Below, piece by piece: positions 6,167-9,441 of a DNA stretch of 9,441 bases. This stretch comes from an uncultured bacterium (GTDB lineage: Bacteria > Pseudomonadota > Gammaproteobacteria > Burkholderiales > Burkholderiaceae_F): positions 1-9,441 of the forward strand of contig CAJMRV010000056.1 of the NCBI GenBank assembly GCA_905215795.1. Reading direction: 5' to 3'. The notes under the pieces are model-generated. The model did no database searches, was not told where the DNA came from, and was given only the letters and a program-made list of their open reading frames with translations. Every line of letters starts with the position of its first letter. Within the stretch, counting starts at the first letter, position 1. Position numbers and translations under genes: made by a program.

Positions 6167-7717
6167 TTATTTCTGTTCGAAGTGATAACGGCCGGTACCG
6201 AGCGAGCTCGGGCCACGACGGCTGACGCGGGTCATGAGCCACACTTCGACCACGATGAGGGCGGAGTAGAGGATCGCGAAACCACCGATCGACCCGATGA
6301 GGTCCCAGCTCGAGAGCGAGGACACCGACAGGTGCGTCGGGAGCACGTCGTAGATCGTCCAGGGCTGGCGGCCGTATTCGGCGACGAACCAGCCGCACTC
6401 GATGGCGAGCCAGGGCAGCGGCAGCGAGAAGAGGACGAACTTGAGGAAGCCGCGGTGCTTTTCAAGCGTGTTCTTGAACACGAAGACCAGGCTCGTGATG
6501 AAGAGGAACGCCATGAGCAGGCCCAGGCCGACCATCACGCGGAACGTGAGGAACATCGGGAGCACCTCGGGGATCGTCGAGGCGGCGGCCTGCTTGATCA
6601 TCTCGGGGGTCGCGGTCTGGATGTCGTTGGTGTACTTCTTCAGGAGAAGGCCGTAGCCGAGGTCGTCCTTGACGGCGTTGAAGCTTTCAAGGAGGGCGGC
6701 GTCCTTCGGGTTCTTGCGCAGCTCTTCAAGCAGGGCGACCGCCTTCTGGCCGGTCACGATGCGTTCCTCGGCGCGGGCCTGCAGGTCCTTGATGCCGGGG
6801 ATTTCAGTCGAGAGCGAACGCGTGCCGATGATGCCCATCAGCCAGGGGATGTCGATCTCCATGTGGTTCGTCTGGGCGGCCTGGTCGGGGATCGCGAAGA
6901 CGGTGAGCGGGGCCGGAGCGGGCTTGGTCTCCCACATGGCCTCCATCGTGGCGATCTTGGCGGGCTGGTCGCGCGTGACGAGGTAGCCCGATTCGTCGCC
7001 GAGCTGCACGGTGAGCAGCGTCGCGACGACGCCGAAGAGCGCGGCGATGCGGAACGAGGACTTGGCGAACTTGACGTCCTGGCGGCGCAGCAGGTAGTAG
7101 GCCGAAATCGCCATCACGAAGATCGCCGAGCACATGTAGGCGCTCGAGACGGTGTGGACGAACTTGGCCTGCGCCCATTCACTGGAGACCACCGCCCAGA
7201 AGTTGGTGAGCTCCATGCGCATCGTCACGGGGTTGAACTCCGAGCCGATCGGGAACTGCATCCAGGCGTTGGCCACGAGGATCCAGAGGGCCGAGAGGTT
7301 CGAACCCAGGGCCATCAGGAAGGTGGCCATCAGGTGCTTGCCCTTGGAGAGGCGCTTCCAGCCGAAGAAGAACAACCCGATGAAGGTCGATTCGAGGAAG
7401 AACGCCATGAGGCCTTCGATGGCGAGCGGCGCGCCGAAGATGTCACCGACGTAGTGCGAGTAGTAGGCCCAGTTCGTGCCGAACTGGAACTCCATCGTGA
7501 TGCCGGTGGCCACGCCGAGCGCGAAGTTGATGCCGAAGAGCTTGCCCCAGAAACGGGTCATGTCCTTGTAGACCTCCTTGCCGGTGATCACGTACGTGAG
7601 CTCCATGACAAGGACGAGGAAGGACATACCCAGGGTCAGTGGAACAAACAGGAAGTGGTACATCGCCGTCAGTGCGAACTGAAAGCGTGACAGGTCAACA
7701 AGATCAGTGGGGATCAT
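6167..7717 (-). CDS. cydA: Cytochrome bd quinol oxidase subunit I (CydA)
   Basis: This is a 516-residue heme-bearing subunit (E. coli 522), numbered +2 relative to E. coli. All key residues are present: His21 (MYHF, high-spin heme), His188 (KFVHTV) and Met395 (TFRVM), which ligate heme b558, and Glu101 and Glu109 in AIEGLMAFFLEST, on the proton path. Glu447 and Arg450 are in GWFVAEYGRQPW, and the Q-loop has Lys254 and Glu259. The Q-loop, about 251-385, is of the long form found in proteobacterial bd-I type enzymes. It oxidises quinol at the periplasmic side and reduces O2 to water with high affinity. The ATG has AGGAG at 7724-7728 with a 6-base spacer and lies 18 bases behind cydP. Arginine codons are mainly CGC/CGT, which suits high expression. 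Confidence 0.98.
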   Translation of the reverse strand: MIPTDLVDLSRFQFALTAMYHFLFVPLTLGMSFLVLVMELTYVITGKEVYKDMTRFWGKLFGINFALGVATGITMEFQFGTNWAYYSHYVGDIFGAPLAIEGLMAFFLESTFIGLFFFGWKRLSKGKHLMATFLMALGSNLSALWILVANAWMQFPIGSEFNPVTMRMELTNFWAVVSSEWAQAKFVHTVSSAYMCSAIFVMAISAYYLLRRQDVKFAKSSFRIAALFGVVATLLTVQLGDESGYLVTRDQPAKIATMEAMWETKPAPAPLTVFAIPDQAAQTNHMEIDIPWLMGIIGTRSLSTEIPGIKDLQARAEERIVTGQKAVALLEELRKNPKDAALLESFNAVKDDLGYGLLLKKYTNDIQTATPEMIKQAAASTIPEVLPMFLTFRVMVGLGLLMAFLFITSLVFVFKNTLEKHRGFLKFVLFSLPLPWLAIECGWFVAEYGRQPWTIYDVLPTHLSVSSLSSWDLIGSIGGFAILYSALIVVEVWLMTRVSRRGPSSLGTGRYHFEQK

Positions 7718-7735
7718 TGAGGACTCCTGAGTGGA

Positions 7736-7930
7736 TTAGTTGGTATGGGAAGGAGTTTTCTCAGCTTGGACGCCGACGATGGCGTCACCCACGGTTTCCG
7801 CGGTGACTTGAGGTCGATGGCTGGGGCTGAAGAAGAAGTACCAAAGACCGAATATGACGAGCAATTTAAGGCAAATCACAATAATAATTTCAGCAATTAC
7901 AGTAGGTTTCCTTTTCATTGGACGCATCAT
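7736..7930 (-). CDS. cydP: CydP-type small membrane subunit at the head of the cyd operon
   Basis: This is a 64-residue single-pass membrane protein: a basic N-terminus (MMRPMKRKP), one helix at about residues 10-34 (VIAEIIIVICLKLLVIFGLW then YFFF), and a periplasmic tail. The LK-LxxxFxLWYFFF pattern right upstream of cydA matches the putative oxidase small subunit called CydP in proteobacteria. The function of that family is assigned by location. Three in-frame ATGs (7930, 7927, 7918) compete and none has a clear ribosome site; the third gives MKRKPTVIAE, nearer the usual family start. The 3' half is AT-richer than its neighbours. An 18-base gap to cydA shows co-transcription. The tail VTAETVGDAIVGVQAEKTPS has no recognised motif. 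Confidence 0.72.
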   Translation of the reverse strand: MMRPMKRKPTVIAEIIIVICLKLLVIFGLWYFFFSPSHRPQVTAETVGDAIVGVQAEKTPSHTN

Positions 7931-7965
7931 TGGTGATTAATGGATATTCGGTTTTTAGACTTATC

Positions 7966-7978
7966 GTCATCCTATGAC
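7966..7978. promoter_or_regulatory. Operator candidate 1, GTCAT-N3-ATGAC
   Basis: A perfect 5-base inverted repeat with a 3-base spacer lies over the candidate cydP -10. It shares its half-site with the larger palindrome at 8047-8064 on the other side of the divergent region. The short arms mean chance cannot be excluded. Confidence 0.4.
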
Positions 7979-7997
7979 TGTTCCCGGCGGATGCCTA
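7969..7997 (-). promoter_or_regulatory. Candidate promoter of the cyd operon
   Basis: On the minus strand TAGGAT (7974-7969, 4 of 6) and TAGGCA (7997-7992, 4 of 6) are spaced by 17 bases, giving a start near 7962 and a 30-45 base leader before cydP. The match is modest. It gains interest because a palindrome (7966-7978) covers the -10 exactly. No FNR box (TTGAT-N4-ATCAA) is visible in this gap. Confidence 0.3.
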
Positions 7998-8040
7998 TAG
8001 GTGAAACTTAGTGAAAACGACGAAAACGGAACAAATCGTT

Positions 8041-8046
8041 TAGAAT
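8041..8046 (+). promoter_or_regulatory. Candidate -10 of the PAS-AAA+ regulator gene
   Basis: TAGAAT (5 of 6) lies 40 bases before the chosen ATG. The -35 region is poor (ACGACG at 8017-8022, 3 of 6, spacer 18), as for an activated or weak promoter. A palindrome begins on the next base and would cover the transcription start. Confidence 0.4.
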
Positions 8047-8064
8047 GTGTCATTAATATGACAC
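8047..8064. promoter_or_regulatory. Operator candidate 2, GTGTCAT-N4-ATGACAC
   Basis: A perfect 7-base inverted repeat with a TAAT spacer lies between the -10 and the ribosome site of the regulator gene. This symmetry is typical of a homodimer binding site, and its position over the start point suggests repression or autoregulation. The protein that binds is not known; the divergent regulator is the obvious candidate. Confidence 0.6.
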
Positions 8065-8073
8065 CATGGCACT

Positions 8074-8080
8074 GGAGGTG
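8074..8080 (+). promoter_or_regulatory. Shine-Dalgarno sequence that sets the regulator start
   Basis: GGAGGTG lies 6 bases before the ATG at 8087. It lies downstream of the alternative in-frame ATG at 8066, which has no ribosome site of its own, so 8087 is preferred. Confidence 0.8.
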
Positions 8081-8086
8081 GCACGA

Positions 8087-9325
8087 ATGACAGTCTCAAC
8101 CGAGGTACGGATGCTCGTCGATGCGTTCGAGGACCCCCATGTCCTCATCCGCCCGGACTACACGGTCGCATACGCCAACAAGGCGTTCGTGCGCCGCTAC
8201 GGCCGTTCGGACTACGCGGGGCGCACCTGCCACGAACTCGTCTTCCACCGCGCCTCGCGCTGCTCGGAGTGCGGGGACGTGTGTCCGCTTGAGCGCGCGA
8301 GCGTGAGCGGCCAGCCGGTCAACGCCCTGCGCCAGGTGCTCACCCCCGGGGGCGTCCTCTTCTACGAGCTCGAGAGCAAGCCGATCCGCGCCATGGACGG
8401 CAAGACCGTCTACTACCTCGAGCTGATCCGCGACAAGAGCGGCACCAAGGAGCTCCTCCAGACCGAGGGCGTCGTCGCCAAGTCCCCCGCCGTGCGGCGG
8501 CTGCTCGAACAAATCGCCCGTGTCGTCTCGCGCGACACCCCGGTGCTCTTCACCGGCGAGCTCGGCACCGGCAAGGGCGTCTTCGCCCGCCTGATCCACG
8601 AGAACTCCCGCCGTGCCGCCCACTCCTTCCTCCACCTGGACTGCGCCACCCTCGACGAGCAGGTCCTCTCCGAGGAGTTCTCCCACGCCGTCGGGAGCGA
8701 CCTCGCCGGGGGCACGGTCTACCTCTCGGACGTCGCTGAACTCACCCCCGAGATGCAGTACGTGATCCTGAGGCTCCTCGAGACGGGCTGCTACGCGCCG
8801 CGCGGACGCTCGAGCATGAGGATCGCCGACCTGAGGGTGCTCGCCGCCACGAGCCGCGACCTCGCGGCGATGGTGCGCGAAGGGCGCTTCAGGGAGGACC
8901 TCTTCTACCGCCTGAGCACCTGCCGCTTCCGCGTCCCGGCGCTCCGTGAGCGTCAGGAGGACGTCATCGAACTCGCGGAACTGCTCCTCTCGAAGCTCCC
9001 CGGCGGGAAGAACAAGACCCTCACCGAGGCCGCCCGTGAGAAGCTCGTCTCGCGCTACTGGGCGGGCAACTCCTATGAACTCGAGGCCGCCCTCGAGCGC
9101 GCGCTCATCTTCTCGAAGGGCCCGGAGATCGGACCGGAGTGGTTCGAAGTGAGGGAGGGGGATTCGATCGGCGAACCCGAGGCCGACGACGATGCCGCGG
9201 AGCGCGTCCTCATCCACAAGATCCGCACCTGGAAGGGCACGAGGGCGGAGCTCGCCCGCGAACTCGGCGTGAGCGTCAGGACGCTCTACCGGATCATCAA
9301 GCGCCACGAGGACGAACTCGCCTGA
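8087..9325 (+). CDS. PAS-AAA+-Fis regulator of the sigma-54 activator family, with a degenerate AAA+ core
   Basis: This is a 412-residue cytoplasmic regulator. An N-terminal PAS domain (about 10-115) carries a Cys cluster, C48, C59, C62 and C66 (CSECGDVCPLER). The AAA+ domain (about 130-345) has Walker A GELGTGKG (157-164), sensor I DLRVLAATSRDL, the arginine finger FRED (R269) and VPALRERQEDV. The Fis-type helix-turn-helix is RAELARELGVSVRTLYRIIKRH (386-407). Three things are missing. The GAFTGA loop that contacts sigma-54 is absent: FSHAVGSDLAGGTVYL goes straight on, about 20 residues short. The Walker B DE reads SD (S214, D215). The sensor II Arg of GNVREL is Tyr330 (GNSYEL). As with TyrR-like proteins, action on sigma-70 promoters is more likely. 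It is divergent from the cyd operon, with a terminator behind it. Target and signal are unknown. Confidence 0.88.
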   Translation: MTVSTEVRMLVDAFEDPHVLIRPDYTVAYANKAFVRRYGRSDYAGRTCHELVFHRASRCSECGDVCPLERASVSGQPVNALRQVLTPGGVLFYELESKPIRAMDGKTVYYLELIRDKSGTKELLQTEGVVAKSPAVRRLLEQIARVVSRDTPVLFTGELGTGKGVFARLIHENSRRAAHSFLHLDCATLDEQVLSEEFSHAVGSDLAGGTVYLSDVAELTPEMQYVILRLLETGCYAPRGRSSMRIADLRVLAATSRDLAAMVREGRFREDLFYRLSTCRFRVPALRERQEDVIELAELLLSKLPGGKNKTLTEAAREKLVSRYWAGNSYELEAALERALIFSKGPEIGPEWFEVREGDSIGEPEADDDAAERVLIHKIRTWKGTRAELARELGVSVRTLYRIIKRHEDELA

Positions 9326-9327
9326 CC

Positions 9328-9347
9328 GGACCGGGGACGTCCGGTCC
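9328..9347 (+). repeat. Small GC hairpin right after the regulator stop
   Basis: GGACCGG (9328-9334) and CCGGTCC (9341-9347) form a 7-base stem with a 6-base loop. An alternative pairing GGGGAC with GTCCCC is also possible. It precedes the true terminator, the same two-hairpin order as behind the TetR gene. Confidence 0.5.
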
Positions 9348-9358
9348 CCTGGAATGCA

Positions 9359-9390
9359 AAAAAGCCTTCATCTTTGGATGAAGGCTTTTT
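9359..9390. terminator. Intrinsic terminator of the regulator gene
   Basis: The arms 9359-9372 (AAAAAGCCTTCATC) and 9377-9390 are perfect reverse complements around a TTTG loop, ending in T5. It works on the plus strand and, because of the A run on the left, also in reverse. It is the likely landing site of the intron that begins at 9394. Confidence 0.92.
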
Positions 9391-9393
9391 CCA

Positions 9394-9441
9394 GTGCGCT
9401 GGGCATGCGCAGTATCTAAAGGGTGAAAGTCCCGAAGGGCG
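9394..9441 (+). mobile_element. 5' end of a group II intron, class C-like (partial, runs off the window)
   Basis: The last 48 bases start with GTGCGC, fitting the group II 5' consensus GTGYG. They continue with GGGCATGCGCAG, then ATCTAAAGGGTGAAAGTCCCGAA, the start of ribozyme domain I. From memory, this lines up nearly base for base with the 5' end of the Oceanobacillus iheyensis group IIC intron (GUGUGCCCGGCAUGGG, then GGGUGAGAGUCCCGAA). The placement 3 bases after the T run of a perfect terminator is the known target preference of class C introns. The reverse transcriptase and the 3' end are outside the window, so class and activity are inference. Confidence 0.75.

Noticed and set aside
4964..7690. 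A 908-codon open frame on the plus strand, antisense to cydA and cydB
   Set aside because: It mirrors two certain genes in GC-rich DNA, where stop codons are rare in the opposite frame. The translation is dominated by Arg, Asp, Glu and His without any domain pattern.
7931..7944. TTGGTGATTAATGG region as an FNR/ANR box for the cyd operon
   Set aside because: It does not match TTGAT-N4-ATCAA well in either half, and no better match exists in the divergent gap.
8066..8084. TGGCAC repeats resembling the -24 half of a sigma-54 promoter
   Set aside because: No TTGC-type -12 element follows at the required spacing, and the repeats overlap the ribosome site and start region.
8066..8086. Earlier ATG (8066) as start of the regulator, adding seven residues
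   Set aside because: No ribosome site precedes it, while a strong GGAGGTG sits 6 bases before the ATG at 8087.
8096..9307. A 403-codon open frame antisense to the PAS-AAA+ regulator
   Set aside because: It is a shadow frame of a gene with clear family motifs, and it has no ribosome site or recognisable domain.

Overview
The window is GC-rich, densely packed proteobacterial chromosome. The mix of a QseBC-type two-component system, a YaeQ protein, a complete cytochrome bd operon with CydP, CydX and YbgE, and the overall base composition suggests a betaproteobacterium, perhaps Burkholderiales of the Sutterellaceae type. That placement is inference from gene content and not from a marker gene.

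Layout. (1) Positions 1-1201, plus strand: the 3' part of a TolC/NodT-type outer-membrane efflux gene, with an apparent frame break near position 60. A TetR-family regulator gene overlaps its end by 11 bases. (2) 1220-1305: two stacked hairpins forming a bidirectional terminator between convergent units. (3) 1345-3358, minus strand: a QseC-like histidine kinase preceded by its QseB-like response regulator, with a promoter candidate near 3456-3484. (4) 3600-4151, plus strand: yaeQ. Its stop lies only 7 bases from the stop of the oppositely oriented cyd operon. (5) 4159-7930, minus strand, transcribed right to left: cydP-cydA-cydB-cydX-ybgE and a group II truncated hemoglobin. This is a cytochrome bd quinol oxidase operon with both small accessory subunits and an O2/NO-binding globin at its tail. 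(6) 7931-8086: a divergent control region with two similar palindromes, each lying on a candidate core promoter. (7) 8087-9325, plus strand: a PAS-AAA+-Fis-type regulator related to sigma-54 activators. It lacks the GAFTGA loop, the Walker B aspartate and the sensor II arginine, and its PAS domain carries a cysteine cluster. (8) 9359-9390: a perfect intrinsic terminator. Three bases later, at 9394, begins what looks like the 5' end of a group II intron, most like class C, which is known to insert just behind terminators. The intron runs off the window.

How the parts fit. The cyd operon gives high-affinity, NO-tolerant respiration at low oxygen, and the hemoglobin could supply oxygen or remove NO. 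The divergent regulator is the natural candidate controller: its cysteine-rich PAS domain could sense redox state or metal, and it could bind the two palindromes. Its damaged AAA+ core suggests it does not work as a classical sigma-54 activator. The efflux/TetR and QseBC segments are separate transcription units.
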